Source of the DNA: Cognatazoarcus halotolerans
Lineage (GTDB): Bacteria > Pseudomonadota > Gammaproteobacteria > Burkholderiales > Rhodocyclaceae
Assembly (NCBI RefSeq): GCF_009800965.1
Contig: NZ_WUAF01000006.1
Coordinates: 62,001 to 126,000 of the forward strand
DNA length: 64,000 bases
Direction: 5' to 3'
Shown: positions 27,494 to 35,853 of the stretch, piece by piece
How positions within the stretch are numbered: the stretch's first letter is position 1
Layout of the letters: every line of letters starts with the position of its first letter
Program-made: the position numbers and the translations under genes
The notes under the pieces: model-generated
Told to the model about the DNA's origin: nothing
Databases searched by the model: none
The model's input: only the letters and a program-made list of their open reading frames with translations

Positions 27494-28169
27494 TCTTGAT
27501 GATCCGGCCCGGTCCGGGCGGTCGAAGATAGGCGCCTTGAAGCTGGCGTTCCCGTTCCTGGTTTCGCCACCATGCCCTCATCCCGAGCAGGACCGCGAGA
27601 ATCACCGCGTAGATGATTGGCCAGGTGAGATCCTTTTTCACCAGCCACCAGAAATGCACCACGCCCATGATCGCGATTGCGTAGACCGAGCGGTGCAGGC
27701 TCTGCCACTTGCGTCCGCCAAGGCGCTTGATCATGTAGGCATTGGAGGTAATGGCAAGCGGTGTCATCAGCACGAAGGCCGCGAAGCCCACAGTGATGAA
27801 GGGGCGCTTGAGAATGTCGAGCGCAATCGCCCCCAAATCGAAGAACTGGTCGAGCCACACATAGGTGAGGAGGTGGGCGCAGCCGTAAGCAAAGGCATAA
27901 AGGCCCAGCATGCGGCGAAAACGGAGAACCCAGTGCAGTCCCGAGAGGCGCCGCAGTGGGGTGACCGCGAGCGTGATGAGCAGGAAGCGCAGCGTCCATT
28001 CGCCGCTGCCGCGTGTTATGGCCTCGATCGGGTTTGCGCCGAGCGTGTCGGCGTAGGCGCCCCAGGCGAGCAGCGCCGCAGGAATCAGGCATGCCAGGAA
28101 CAGCACCACCTTCATTGCCGAGATCTGCGCTGCGGACGGGGTATGAATGGCACTCTTGGTACGGGTCAT
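27480..28169 (-). CDS. msrQ: Heme-binding membrane subunit MsrQ (YedZ)
   Basis: 229 residues with about six hydrophobic segments. Ferric-reductase-like transmembrane features are present: RRMLGLYAFAYGCAHLLTYV with a heme-ligand His, and KWQSLHRSVYAIAIMGVVHFWW with two more His. MsrQ passes electrons from the quinone pool or flavin to periplasmic MsrP, which repairs oxidised methionines. It starts 54 bp after the msrP stop. Somewhat longer N terminus than E. coli YedZ. Confidence 0.94.
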   Translation of the reverse strand: MTRTKSAIHTPSAAQISAMKVVLFLACLIPAALLAWGAYADTLGANPIEAITRGSGEWTLRFLLITLAVTPLRRLSGLHWVLRFRRMLGLYAFAYGCAHLLTYVWLDQFFDLGAIALDILKRPFITVGFAAFVLMTPLAITSNAYMIKRLGGRKWQSLHRSVYAIAIMGVVHFWWLVKKDLTWPIIYAVILAVLLGMRAWWRNQERERQLQGAYLRPPGPGRIIKIIAK

Positions 28170-28223
28170 CTCGAATTCTTCGCTGATTTCTTGGGGGGCA
28201 AGTCGCTTGACCGATCCGTTCGT

Positions 28224-29162
28224 TCAGAACTGGCGTTTCAGATCCATGCTGCTGTAAAGGCTGGCAACCTGATCGGCGTAGCCGTTGAAGGGCAGGGTGG
28301 GGCGCTTGCGAAACTCGCCGATGCGCCGCTCGCGGGCCTGACTCCAGCGGGGATGGTCGACCTCGGGATTCACATTGGAGTAGAAACCGTATTCTTCCGG
28401 GCCGGCCATGTTCCACGACGTTTCGGGTTGCTTCTCGAGGAGGCGTATCGTGACAATCGACTTGGCGCTCTTGAAGCCGTATTTCCAGGGCACCACGATG
28501 CGTACCGGAGCGCCGTTCTGGTTCGGGAGTGTTTCGCCGTACAGACCAACCGTCAGCAGCGTCAGCGGATGCATCGCTTCGTCGAGCCGCAAACCCTCGC
28601 GATACGGCCAGTCCAGCACCGGCAGGCGGGACATGATCTTCGGGTCGTAGTGGCTGATGAACTGCACGTATTTCGCGCTGCCCTGAGGGTCAACCTGCTT
28701 GAGCAGCGCGGAGAGCGGGAAGCCGACCCATGGTATGACCATCGACCAGGCCTCAACGCAGCGCAGCCGGTAGATGCGCTCTTCGAGCGGAGCCATCCGC
28801 AGGATCTCATCGATATCAAAGGTGCGCGGCTTGTTCACCAGGCCTTCGATACGCACGGTCCACGGTCGTGTCTTCATGACGCCGGCACGCTCTGCCGGAT
28901 CGGCTTTGTCGGTGCCGAACTCGTAGAAATTGTTGTAGCTGGTGACGTCCTTGCGCGGCGTCATCTCTTCCATGGTGCTGAAAGCGCTCTTGCTCAGGGC
29001 GCCGAGGCTTGCTGCTCGGGCTCCGGATGGCAGACCTGCCCATAATGCGGCGCCAGCGATCAGTCCTGCACCTGACTGACGCAGGAAATCGCGGCGCTGG
29101 TCGAACAGCGTGCGCGGGGTGATCTCGGAGGGGGCGATGTCGCCGGGGCGTTTGATGAGCAT
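28224..29162 (-). CDS. msrP: Periplasmic methionine sulfoxide reductase, Mo-binding subunit MsrP (YedY)
   Basis: 312 residues. A Tat leader ([20 protein letters not shown]) precedes the sulfite-oxidase-type molybdopterin domain; Cys in [19 protein letters not shown] is the Mo ligand. NRNGAP-type loop and [15 protein letters not shown] are typical of YedY. The enzyme is exported folded with its cofactor and reduces methionine sulfoxide in periplasmic proteins, for example after hypochlorite stress. It sits 85 bp downstream of an anti-sigma gene on the same strand and upstream of msrQ. Confidence 0.95.
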   Translation of the reverse strand: MLIKRPGDIAPSEITPRTLFDQRRDFLRQSGAGLIAGAALWAGLPSGARAASLGALSKSAFSTMEEMTPRKDVTSYNNFYEFGTDKADPAERAGVMKTRPWTVRIEGLVNKPRTFDIDEILRMAPLEERIYRLRCVEAWSMVIPWVGFPLSALLKQVDPQGSAKYVQFISHYDPKIMSRLPVLDWPYREGLRLDEAMHPLTLLTVGLYGETLPNQNGAPVRIVVPWKYGFKSAKSIVTIRLLEKQPETSWNMAGPEEYGFYSNVNPEVDHPRWSQARERRIGEFRKRPTLPFNGYADQVASLYSSMDLKRQF

Positions 29163-29247
29163 GGTGGATTCGCAGTCGGATAAGGTGGTACTGGATCAGA
29201 CCGGTGGTAAGCCCAAGAGCTTACAGCTTTGGCGGATTCGGGCGCGC

Positions 29248-30024
29248 TTATGGGTTGAGTTGCCGATATACGGTCGTTGCCAGCTTCAGAAGCTGCTCGC
29301 GCGGCAGTTCGCCCGAGAGCGCATAGCCGACGCCACCATCGATCCAGTAGAAGACGCCGATCCTGTCTTTTTGCGCGTAGCGAAAGGCGGTGGTGGTTTC
29401 GTCCTCGTCGCGGCAGAGCACGAGACTGAGGCGCTGGCCGGTGACATTCTCATACATGAGCATCGCCCCCGGACCATCGTGACTGGTTACCAGCCTTCCC
29501 CCCATGAGCTGGAAACCCTCGGATTCGAGTGCGGGGGCGCGAATCGTCGTGCCGGCGCGTTTGGACAGCCAGCCCAGCAGATGGGCGCGCTCGCTTGCAG
29601 CCACCTCGACCGGGTGGCGAATCTCCGGCGCATAGACAGCGTGGGCGATCAGCGCATCATGTGGCAGACCGGCGATCCGTTCCGCATTGGCGGGACCACT
29701 GCCGTCGCGACCGATTACGAACCCCGCGATCAGCCCGATTGCCAGCCAGCCGACTGCCGCGGCGATCCGCCAGCGCGGTGGATGTGCCGCGACGTCGGGT
29801 GCCGGTACGCTTGCTGCAGCAAGCAGGCGCTCCGGGATCTCTTCCGCGAGGATCGGAGAAAATGCCATGCGAATGGCCTCATCCTGGGCCCGCCAGTCGT
29901 CCACTCGCGCCCTCTCGTCGGCTTTCCCTGCCAGCTGGCGCTCAAGTTCGGCCGCCTCCGCTGCGGGTAACCGGTGGTCCGCATACCGGACCAGATCTTC
30001 GTCGATCCTTGCGCGTTCGGTCAT
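29248..30024 (-). CDS. Anti-sigma factor (RskA-like, single membrane span)
   Basis: 258 residues. The N-terminal 75 residues are a helical, charged region (DEDLVRYADHRLPAAEAAELE) as in cytoplasmic sigma-binding domains, but without the HxxxCxxC zinc motif. A single transmembrane helix follows (VGWLAIGLIAGFVIG, about residues 90-105). The C-terminal half is periplasmic and contains GGRLVTSHDGPGAMLMYENV. Its start overlaps the ECF sigma stop by 4 bp, the classical arrangement for a cognate pair. What releases the sigma factor is unknown; linkage to msrPQ suggests oxidative damage outside the membrane. Confidence 0.85.
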   Translation of the reverse strand: MTERARIDEDLVRYADHRLPAAEAAELERQLAGKADERARVDDWRAQDEAIRMAFSPILAEEIPERLLAAASVPAPDVAAHPPRWRIAAAVGWLAIGLIAGFVIGRDGSGPANAERIAGLPHDALIAHAVYAPEIRHPVEVAASERAHLLGWLSKRAGTTIRAPALESEGFQLMGGRLVTSHDGPGAMLMYENVTGQRLSLVLCRDEDETTTAFRYAQKDRIGVFYWIDGGVGYALSGELPREQLLKLATTVYRQLNP

Positions 30025-30521
30025 TTCACTATCCTGAACTTCTGTACCCGGCCGTCCATTGCGAGCAGGCTGCGCAGCCTGTCCCGAGCGCGTGCCAGGC
30101 GCGACATCACGGTGCCAATCGGTACCCCGATCACCTCGGCGGCTTCCTCGTAGCTCAGCTCTTCAAGGCCGATGAGCAGCAGCACCGCCCGATGCTCGTC
30201 GCTGAGCTGGCCGAGGGCGTTCTTGAGGTCGCGCAACTCGAGGCCATGGTGCTGGGCTTCGGCCACAGGGGTTTCAGGCAGATCTTCGCTCGCCCGGTAT
30301 TCGATCTTCCGGTTTCGCTTCCACTGATTCACGAATATGTTGTGCATCAGCGTCAAGAGCCAGGCGCACAGGTTGCCCCCTTGCCATAGCGAGGCCTTCT
30401 GAAGCGCCCGCTCGAGCGTGTCCTGGACCAGATCGTCAGCGAGCCCGGCGTCGCCGAGCAATGCGTGTGCATAGCGGCGGAGCCGGGGGATCTCGGCGAT
30501 CAGGTCTTTCTGTTGAAACAT
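30021..30521 (-). CDS. ECF-subfamily RNA polymerase sigma factor
   Basis: 166 residues. Region 2 (LRRYAHALLGDAGLADDLVQ, then LCAWLLTLMHNIFVNQWKR) and region 4 (LEELSYEEAAEVIGVPIGTVMSRLARARDRL) are both clear. It should direct RNA polymerase to a small regulon, probably including its own operon. It is coupled to the anti-sigma gene by a 4-bp overlap and preceded by the lipoprotein gene with 39 bp between. No Shine-Dalgarno is visible before its ATG, hinting at dependence on upstream translation. Confidence 0.93.
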   Translation of the reverse strand: MFQQKDLIAEIPRLRRYAHALLGDAGLADDLVQDTLERALQKASLWQGGNLCAWLLTLMHNIFVNQWKRNRKIEYRASEDLPETPVAEAQHHGLELRDLKNALGQLSDEHRAVLLLIGLEELSYEEAAEVIGVPIGTVMSRLARARDRLRSLLAMDGRVQKFRIVK

Positions 30522-30560
30522 TTCGTCATTCGCGAATATGGCCGGTCGCCTGCCCGGTGA

Positions 30561-30938
30561 TTATGGTCTGGCGAGATGCCACACGTCACGAAAGCCGTCA
30601 CCCGTGCGATCTCCGGGTTTCTGATCCTTGATCCAGCGATACAACGGTTTGCCCTTGAACGCCCATTGTCGGCTGCCGTCGTCCCGCATGATGATGCTCC
30701 AGGGGCCGTGAGCCATGCTTTCCTGTGTTGCCGAGAGCGGTGGCCAGTTGGCGGCGCAAGGGCCGTTGCATGCGCTCTTGTCCATGCTGTCCTTGTCAAA
30801 GGTATAGAGGCTCATGCCCTGGGAGTCGGTCAGTATTCCGTCGCGCGCGCTTGCGGGCATTTCCGAGTGACCTTGGTGCATGGTTCCGCATGCGGACAGG
30901 GACGCGGCAAGCGCCAGGGTGGTGAAGAAGTGTTTCAT
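30561..30938 (-). CDS. YxFxxD-motif lipoprotein (COG4315 / PF03640-like)
   Basis: 125 residues from ATG 30938 (GGAG 8 bp upstream). The lipobox LSAC places the lipidated Cys at residue 17. The mature part has the family motif SLYTFDKD (YxFxxD), a CNGPCAANWPPL segment with a cysteine pair, then a second repeat, GKPLYRWIKDQKPGD. Six methionines occur in about 109 mature residues, so it could be a target of MsrP. The role of the family is unknown, although it often accompanies ECF sigma factors. It is the first gene of the sigma/anti-sigma/msrPQ strand. Confidence 0.85.
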   Translation of the reverse strand: MKHFFTTLALAASLSACGTMHQGHSEMPASARDGILTDSQGMSLYTFDKDSMDKSACNGPCAANWPPLSATQESMAHGPWSIIMRDDGSRQWAFKGKPLYRWIKDQKPGDRTGDGFRDVWHLARP

Positions 30939-30990
30939 GCTCGTGTCTCCGGTTGAGGTGGCCGTCCGGTTTGTCGGCCGGTCATGCAGT

Positions 30991-31017
30991 GAACCGCTCG
31001 AGTCGCGCATTTATTCC
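30991..31017 (-). promoter_or_regulatory. Candidate ECF-type promoter for the lipoprotein-sigma operon
   Basis: On the minus strand GGAAT (31017-31013) and CGGTT (30996-30992) are separated by 16 bp, resembling the GGAAC-N16/17-CGTT pattern used by several ECF groups. It lies about 50 bp before the lipoprotein start. The match is short and not unique enough to be secure. Confidence 0.35.
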
Positions 31018-31111
31018 GCCGCCTGCCACCGGACAGCTGCGTACGCGGGTCCGGTTGCGATCGGCTAGAATGCGCGGAATATCAATCAATATTTTTCGAT
31101 CGCGCAAGCCT

Positions 31112-32197
31112 ATGTCTGCCTCCATGAAGATTCATATCGACGACGTCCGAATCAAGGAAATCAAGGAGCTTGTGCCACCGGCGCACGTGCTGCGCGAATT
31201 TCCCGCGACGCCCCACTCTGCCGAAGTGGCCTTCGAGGCGCGTTCGGCAATTCATCGAATCCTTTTCGGCGCGGATGATCGGCTGCTGGTGATCATCGGC
31301 CCGTGCTCGATCCACGATACCGATGCGGCGATGGAGTACGCCCGCAGGCTCAAGACCGAGGCGGACCGTCTCAAGGACGACCTGCTGGTGGTCATGCGCG
31401 TCTACTTCGAAAAGCCGAGAACCACGGTGGGCTGGAAGGGGCTCATCAACGATCCGTATCTCGACAACAGTTTCCGCATCAACGAGGGTGTACGCTTGGC
31501 GCGCAAGGTACTGTGGGAGATCAATGAGCTCGGTCTTCCCGCCGGCACCGAATTCCTCGACATGATTACCCCGCAGTACATCGCCGACCTGATCAGTTGG
31601 GGTGCGATCGGCGCCCGTACCACCGAGAGCCAGGTCCATCGGGAGCTCGCATCGGGACTGTCGTGTCCGGTGGGCTTCAAGAATGGTACCGATGGCAACG
31701 TCAAGATCGCAGTCGACGCGATAAAGGCCGCCCAGGCGCCACACCATTTCCTGTCGGTGACCAAGGCAGGCCACTCGGCCATCGTGTCCACGCGTGGCAA
31801 CGAGGATTGTCACGTGATCCTGCGCGGCGGCAAGGGGCCGAACTATGATGCCGAAAGTGTTGCGGCGGTGTGCAAGGATCTGGCCGCCTATGGTGTGCCC
31901 GGCAAGGTCATGATCGACTTTTCGCATGCCAACAGCTCGAAGAAGTATCAGCTCCAGCTCGAAGTGGCGCGCAACGTGTCGGCCCAGTTGACGGCCGGAG
32001 ACGACCGCATCATCGGCGTGATGGTGGAGTCTCACCTCAAGGAAGGTCGCCAGGATCTCAAACCGGGCGTCGAGCTTGAGTACGGCAAGAGCATCACCGA
32101 CGCGTGTATCGGCTGGGAGGACAGTGTGCAGGTGCTGGATATTCTCGCCGAGGCTGTGCGTGCGCGTCGGGTCAAGCGCGCCGCCCAGGGAGAGTGA
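31112..32197 (+). CDS. aroG: 3-deoxy-7-phosphoheptulonate (DAHP) synthase, AroG type
   Basis: 361 residues from ATG 31112; ATG 31124 is an alternative and neither has a good ribosome-binding site. It follows E. coli AroG closely: DVRIKEIKELVPPAHVLREF at the start, VIIGPCSIHD, MRVYFEKPRTTVGWKGLIND, GARTTESQVHRELASGLSCP, and metal-site residues in MIDFSHANSSKKYQ. The enzyme joins PEP and erythrose 4-phosphate, the first step to aromatic amino acids. AroG-type enzymes are feedback-inhibited by Phe or Tyr; which applies here is not clear. Confidence 0.96.
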   Translation: MSASMKIHIDDVRIKEIKELVPPAHVLREFPATPHSAEVAFEARSAIHRILFGADDRLLVIIGPCSIHDTDAAMEYARRLKTEADRLKDDLLVVMRVYFEKPRTTVGWKGLINDPYLDNSFRINEGVRLARKVLWEINELGLPAGTEFLDMITPQYIADLISWGAIGARTTESQVHRELASGLSCPVGFKNGTDGNVKIAVDAIKAAQAPHHFLSVTKAGHSAIVSTRGNEDCHVILRGGKGPNYDAESVAAVCKDLAAYGVPGKVMIDFSHANSSKKYQLQLEVARNVSAQLTAGDDRIIGVMVESHLKEGRQDLKPGVELEYGKSITDACIGWEDSVQVLDILAEAVRARRVKRAAQGE

Positions 32198-32208
32198 CGA
32201 AGCATGCG

Positions 32209-33018
32209 ATGAACGCGGCGGGGTGGTGCGTGTCGTTCCTCCTGCTGTGCTTGGGCGGGCCGGGACCCGCCTTCGCGGAATCGCCCTCGGCGGTTGCGCC
32301 TCCATCGAGGCTGACCCGACTGGTGCCAGCGGAGGCGGTCGAAGGACAGGCCGCGCGGCAGTTCGGTCAGCTCAAGGAGACCGCTGCCCGCAAGGGTGCT
32401 CTGGTGCCCCGCGACGACCCCCGCATGCGACGACTGCGCGCCATTGCGGAACGGATCGTTCCCCAGGCGCTGACCTTCAATCCCCGTGCACGGCAGTGGC
32501 AGTGGGAGGTGGTGTTGATCGCCTCGAACGAGATAAACGCTTTCTGCATGCCTGGTGGAAAGATCGCTTTCTATACCGGAATACTGGATCGTCTCAAGCT
32601 CGACGAGAACGAGATTGCCGCGGTGATGGGGCACGAGATCGCGCACGCGCTGCAGGAGCATGCCCGCGAGCGGATCGCCAAAGGACAGTTGACGCAGCTT
32701 GGTGCCAGTCTCCTTGGAGAGCTCTTCGGAGGGGGGCGATATACCGACCTGTTCTCGGTCGGCGGCAATCTGCTGACCCTGAGGTTCTCGAGGGATGATG
32801 AAAGCGAGGCCGATATCGTCGGCCTCGAGCTCGCCGCGCGTGCTGGCTATGATCCCCGGGCCGGCATATCGTTGTGGCGGAAAATGAGCGCAGCCAATGC
32901 AGGTGGACCGCCGCAATGGTTGTCCACACATCCCTCGGGCAAGAATCGTATTGCTGAAATGCAGAAGCAGCTGCCGCGGGTGATGCCGATATACAGGCAG
33001 GCCGGTGGGCGAGGCTAG
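32209..33018 (+). CDS. M48-family periplasmic metalloprotease
   Basis: 269 residues from ATG 32209, with GGGAGA 12 bp upstream; a GTG at 32194 that overlaps the aroG stop is an alternative. A signal peptide ends AFA near residue 22. The zinc site is HEIAHALQEH (HExxH) with the third ligand in SEADIVGLELAARAGYDP. QWLSTHPSGKNRIAEMQK is the usual M48 C-terminal signature. Likely a quality-control protease of the envelope, like BepA or LoiP without the TPR domain. It overlaps dinB by 14 bp. Confidence 0.9.
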   Translation: MNAAGWCVSFLLLCLGGPGPAFAESPSAVAPPSRLTRLVPAEAVEGQAARQFGQLKETAARKGALVPRDDPRMRRLRAIAERIVPQALTFNPRARQWQWEVVLIASNEINAFCMPGGKIAFYTGILDRLKLDENEIAAVMGHEIAHALQEHARERIAKGQLTQLGASLLGELFGGGRYTDLFSVGGNLLTLRFSRDDESEADIVGLELAARAGYDPRAGISLWRKMSAANAGGPPQWLSTHPSGKNRIAEMQKQLPRVMPIYRQAGGRG

Positions 33019-34138
33019 CGTTGTCGCTCCGGATGCCGACGCGGGTCCGCGGCATGACGCGGTCTCGGCCGTCCGCAAGATCATTCACTGCGATTGCGAT
33101 TGCTTCTATGCGGCGATCGAGATGCGTGACGATCCCGCCCTGCGTGGCCGACCACTCGCGGTCGGTGGTCGCGCCGAAACACGCGGGGTGGTCGCGACCT
33201 GCAACTACGAGGCGCGTGCCTACGGTGTTCATTCCGCGATGTCCAGTGCGCGGGCCTTGCGGCTATGTCCGCAGCTCATCCTGCTGCCGCCGGATTTCGA
33301 GCGATATCGCGCCGCCTCCCGGCAGATCCTGGACATCTACCGCGACTATACGGCGCTCGTCGAGCCCCTGTCGCTCGATGAGGCCTACCTTGACGTAAGC
33401 GGTGTCGAGCGTTGCCGCGGCAGTGCAACCCTCATGGCGGCCGAGATCCGCGGGCGGATATATGAAGAAGTCGGAATCACGGCTTCGGCCGGGATCGCAC
33501 CGAACAAATTCATTGCCAAGGTCGCGAGTGACTGGAACAAACCGGACGGCCAGTTCGTCGTGCGTCCCGAAGAGGTCGACGCGTTCGTCGCAGCCCTGCC
33601 CGTAGGAAAGTTGTTTGGGGTCGGCAAAGTGACCGCAGCGAGGATGAGCCGGCTCGGGATTGAATCATGCGGCGACCTGCGGAGCTGGTCGCTGGCGGAT
33701 CTGACGCATCGCTTCGGCAGCTTCGGAGCCCGTCTGTACCGCTTGTGCCGTGGCATCGACGACCGGCCCGTAGCGCCAGAGCGGCCGCGCAGATCCTTGT
33801 CCGTCGAGACGACCTATGCATCTGATCTGCCCAATGTCGCCGCTTGCGTGCAGGCGCTGACGCCCCTGATCGAAGAGTTTGGTGGGCGTTTTGCCCGTCT
33901 TCGTCAGCCCCCGTCGATCAACAAGGTTTTCGTCAAGATACGCTTCGACGATTTTTCCCACACCACGGCCGAATGCTCGGCGAGCGGGCCCGACGAACGC
34001 CTGTGGCGCAATTTGCTCGACACCGCGGTGAACCGCAAGAGCAGGGGGGTGCGATTGATCGGGGTTGGCGTGCGATTTGCCGAGCCGGAGCCTTCTTGCG
34101 ACGCGCATCAGGCGTCGTTGTTTCCTGCCGAGGGCTGA
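33005..34138 (+). CDS. dinB: DNA polymerase IV (Y family)
   Basis: 377 residues from GTG 33005, inside the M48 gene; there is no later ATG before the catalytic core, so about 24 extra N-terminal residues are predicted. The active site has Asp30 and Asp32 in HCDCDCFYA, with Tyr35 at the steric-gate position, and the Asp-Glu pair in SLDEAYLDV. The little-finger domain covers about 250-350. The C terminus has QASLFPAEG, a beta-clamp-binding motif. It performs error-prone translesion synthesis. No LexA box is apparent because the gene is embedded in the upstream unit. Confidence 0.94.
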   Translation: MGEASVVAPDADAGPRHDAVSAVRKIIHCDCDCFYAAIEMRDDPALRGRPLAVGGRAETRGVVATCNYEARAYGVHSAMSSARALRLCPQLILLPPDFERYRAASRQILDIYRDYTALVEPLSLDEAYLDVSGVERCRGSATLMAAEIRGRIYEEVGITASAGIAPNKFIAKVASDWNKPDGQFVVRPEEVDAFVAALPVGKLFGVGKVTAARMSRLGIESCGDLRSWSLADLTHRFGSFGARLYRLCRGIDDRPVAPERPRRSLSVETTYASDLPNVAACVQALTPLIEEFGGRFARLRQPPSINKVFVKIRFDDFSHTTAECSASGPDERLWRNLLDTAVNRKSRGVRLIGVGVRFAEPEPSCDAHQASLFPAEG

Positions 34139-34145
34139 GGTTGGT

Positions 34146-34177
34146 TGCCTGCAAGCTGCGGTCGCAGCTTGCAGGCA
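34146..34177. terminator. Perfect 15-bp inverted repeat between convergent dinB and phzF
   Basis: Arms TGCCTGCAAGCTGCG (34146-34160) and CGCAGCTTGCAGGCA (34163-34177) with a GT centre fill nearly the whole 45-bp gap between the two stops. No T-run follows on either strand, so it is a terminator-like hairpin of unusual type. Confidence 0.65.
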
Positions 34178-34183
34178 TCGCGA

Positions 34184-35014
34184 TCAGACCCGCGGGCGAG
34201 GCATCTCTCGTCCGATTTCGACGATCTGATCGGGCAGGTTGAGGCGGGATTCGATTACCGTGAGCGCCGAGCCCGCGATCTCGACCCTGTCACCCACGAT
34301 TTCGCAACTAAGTCTGCCACCGCGAAGCGAACACTGGAACGCGTCGAGACGGGTCTTGCCCAGGCGCTCCGCCCAGAACGGGGTGAGCGCGCAGTGGGCA
34401 GAGCCGGTGACCGGATCTTCCGGTACGCCTTTCGCCGGCGCGAAGAAGCGGCTCACGAAATCGCAGCTGTCTCCCGGTGCCGTGGCGATCAGGCCCCATT
34501 CCGGAAGCCGGGCAAGGGCGGTCATGTCAGGCCGCAATCGTCGGACCGACTGCTCCGCGTCGAACAGGGCGAGATAGTAGTCACGCGACAGCCACAGTTC
34601 GCGTGGGGCCATGCCGAGCGCGGCGGTGATGCTGGCGTCGTCACGCAGGCGCACGGCCGGCCAGGCCGGCAGGTCGATGATGATCCGCTCGTCTGCCTTC
34701 CGCGCCCTCAGCCGGCCACTGCGGGTCTGAAAGAGGACTTCCGGGGCCGCCCAGTTCATGTGGTGAAACAGTACGTGCGCGCTTGCCAGTGTGGCATGGC
34801 CACACAGATCGACTTCACTGGTCGGGGTAAACCAGCGCAGGTCGAAATGGCTTCCGGCAGGTACAAAAAAAGCGGTTTCCGAAAGGTTGTTCTCGTTGGC
34901 CAGCGCTTGCATCAAGGGATCGGGCAGCCATTCGGAAAGCGGGCACACCGCCGCGGGATTGCCCTGGAATGGTTTGTCCGAGAACGCATCGACCTGATAC
35001 TGCAATAGATGCAT
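34184..35014 (-). CDS. PhzF family isomerase/epimerase
   Basis: 276 residues from ATG 35014. Family segments: YQVDAFSDKPFQGNPAAVCPL, ENNLSETAFFV with the catalytic Glu, EVDLCGHATLASAHVLF, and EDPVTGSAHCALTPFWAERLG. PhzF proteins have a diaminopimelate-epimerase fold; the phenazine enzyme isomerises DHHA, but most chromosomal homologues have unknown substrates. No phenazine genes are nearby, so a phenazine role is unlikely. The adenosyltransferase gene ends 19 bp upstream. Confidence 0.9.
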   Translation of the reverse strand: MHLLQYQVDAFSDKPFQGNPAAVCPLSEWLPDPLMQALANENNLSETAFFVPAGSHFDLRWFTPTSEVDLCGHATLASAHVLFHHMNWAAPEVLFQTRSGRLRARKADERIIIDLPAWPAVRLRDDASITAALGMAPRELWLSRDYYLALFDAEQSVRRLRPDMTALARLPEWGLIATAPGDSCDFVSRFFAPAKGVPEDPVTGSAHCALTPFWAERLGKTRLDAFQCSLRGGRLSCEIVGDRVEIAGSALTVIESRLNLPDQIVEIGREMPRPRV

Positions 35015-35033
35015 GAGGCGGGTTCCTGCTTGC

Positions 35034-35585
35034 TCAGGCGTTTTTGCCCTTCTGCCAGAGTACGTCTCCGCGCCCACCTGCCCGGTTGAGTACGCGACCG
35101 AGAACGAACAGCAGGTCGGAGAGCCGATTGAGGTATTGGCGCGGTCCTTCGTTGACCTCTTCTTCCTGCGCGAGTGCCACTACCGCCCGTTCGGCCCTTC
35201 TGCAGACGGTGCGGGCATGATGGGCCAAGGCCGCGGCACGGGTGCCACCGGGCAGGATGAAATCCTTGAGCGGCTCGAGGTCTGCATTCAACGCATCCAG
35301 TTCGGTTTCGAGCTTGTCCACCTGTGACGCGGTGATCATCTGCATGCCGGGAATGCAGATCTCGCCGCCGAGGTCGAAAAGATCGTGCTGCACGTCGGTG
35401 AGCAGTGCTCGCACTCCTTCGGGGAGTTCTTCGCACAACAGCAGTCCCACGATTGCGTTGAGTTCGTCCACCTCGCCCAGGCTGTCGATGCGAAGGCTGT
35501 TCTTCGGAACCCTGTTTCCATTGCCAAGGCCGGTTGTTCCTGCGTCTCCGGTTCGCGTGTAGATCTTTGATAGACGGTGTCCCAT
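35034..35585 (-). CDS. PduO-type ATP:cob(I)alamin adenosyltransferase
   Basis: 183 residues from ATG 35585 (MGHRLSKIYTRTGDAGTTGL); a GTG at 35600 would add 5 residues. The ATP-binding N-terminal motif TRTGDAGTTGLGNGNRV is intact, as is the C-terminal RRAERAVVAL and LNRLSDLLFVLGRVLNR. It forms adenosylcobalamin from cob(I)alamin and ATP. It is separate from any other B12 gene in this window, and I see no B12 riboswitch upstream. Transcribed with phzF downstream. Confidence 0.94.
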   Translation of the reverse strand: MGHRLSKIYTRTGDAGTTGLGNGNRVPKNSLRIDSLGEVDELNAIVGLLLCEELPEGVRALLTDVQHDLFDLGGEICIPGMQMITASQVDKLETELDALNADLEPLKDFILPGGTRAAALAHHARTVCRRAERAVVALAQEEEVNEGPRQYLNRLSDLLFVLGRVLNRAGGRGDVLWQKGKNA

Positions 35586-35853
35586 TATTTCTGTTTCCAC
35601 ATGAATATCGGTCGATTATAGGTGAAGGCGGAGATTCGGCTGGTTTCATGGAACCGCGTCCCGAGGTGGAAGCCGTCGAGCGTGGGCATCGGGGTTCCCC
35701 GGAAGCCGTTTTAGCCGTGCGTTCTGCGGGCCATGGTCGGCGGACCCGATCGTTCGCTCCGCCCGGCAATCTCCCTCGGGGAGAGATGCATCAGGTACAA
35801 TCCGCCGGCTGTCCAGCGTGTTGCCGGACGGGTTTCCAATCAGACGGTCAGCC
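35586..35853. other. Intergenic region between the divergent adenosyltransferase and alaS genes
   Basis: 268 bp shared by two divergent genes. TACAAT at 35796-35801 is a possible -10 for alaS, but a -35 is not convincing. No B12 box or other riboswitch signature is seen. No coding sequence is supported. Confidence 0.4.

Noticed and set aside
27468-29045. 525-residue open frame opposite msrP and msrQ
   Set aside because: Both genes on the other strand have full domain support; this frame has none.
35586-35853. Cobalamin riboswitch upstream of the adenosyltransferase
   Set aside because: No B12-box-like sequence or matching core was found on the minus strand.
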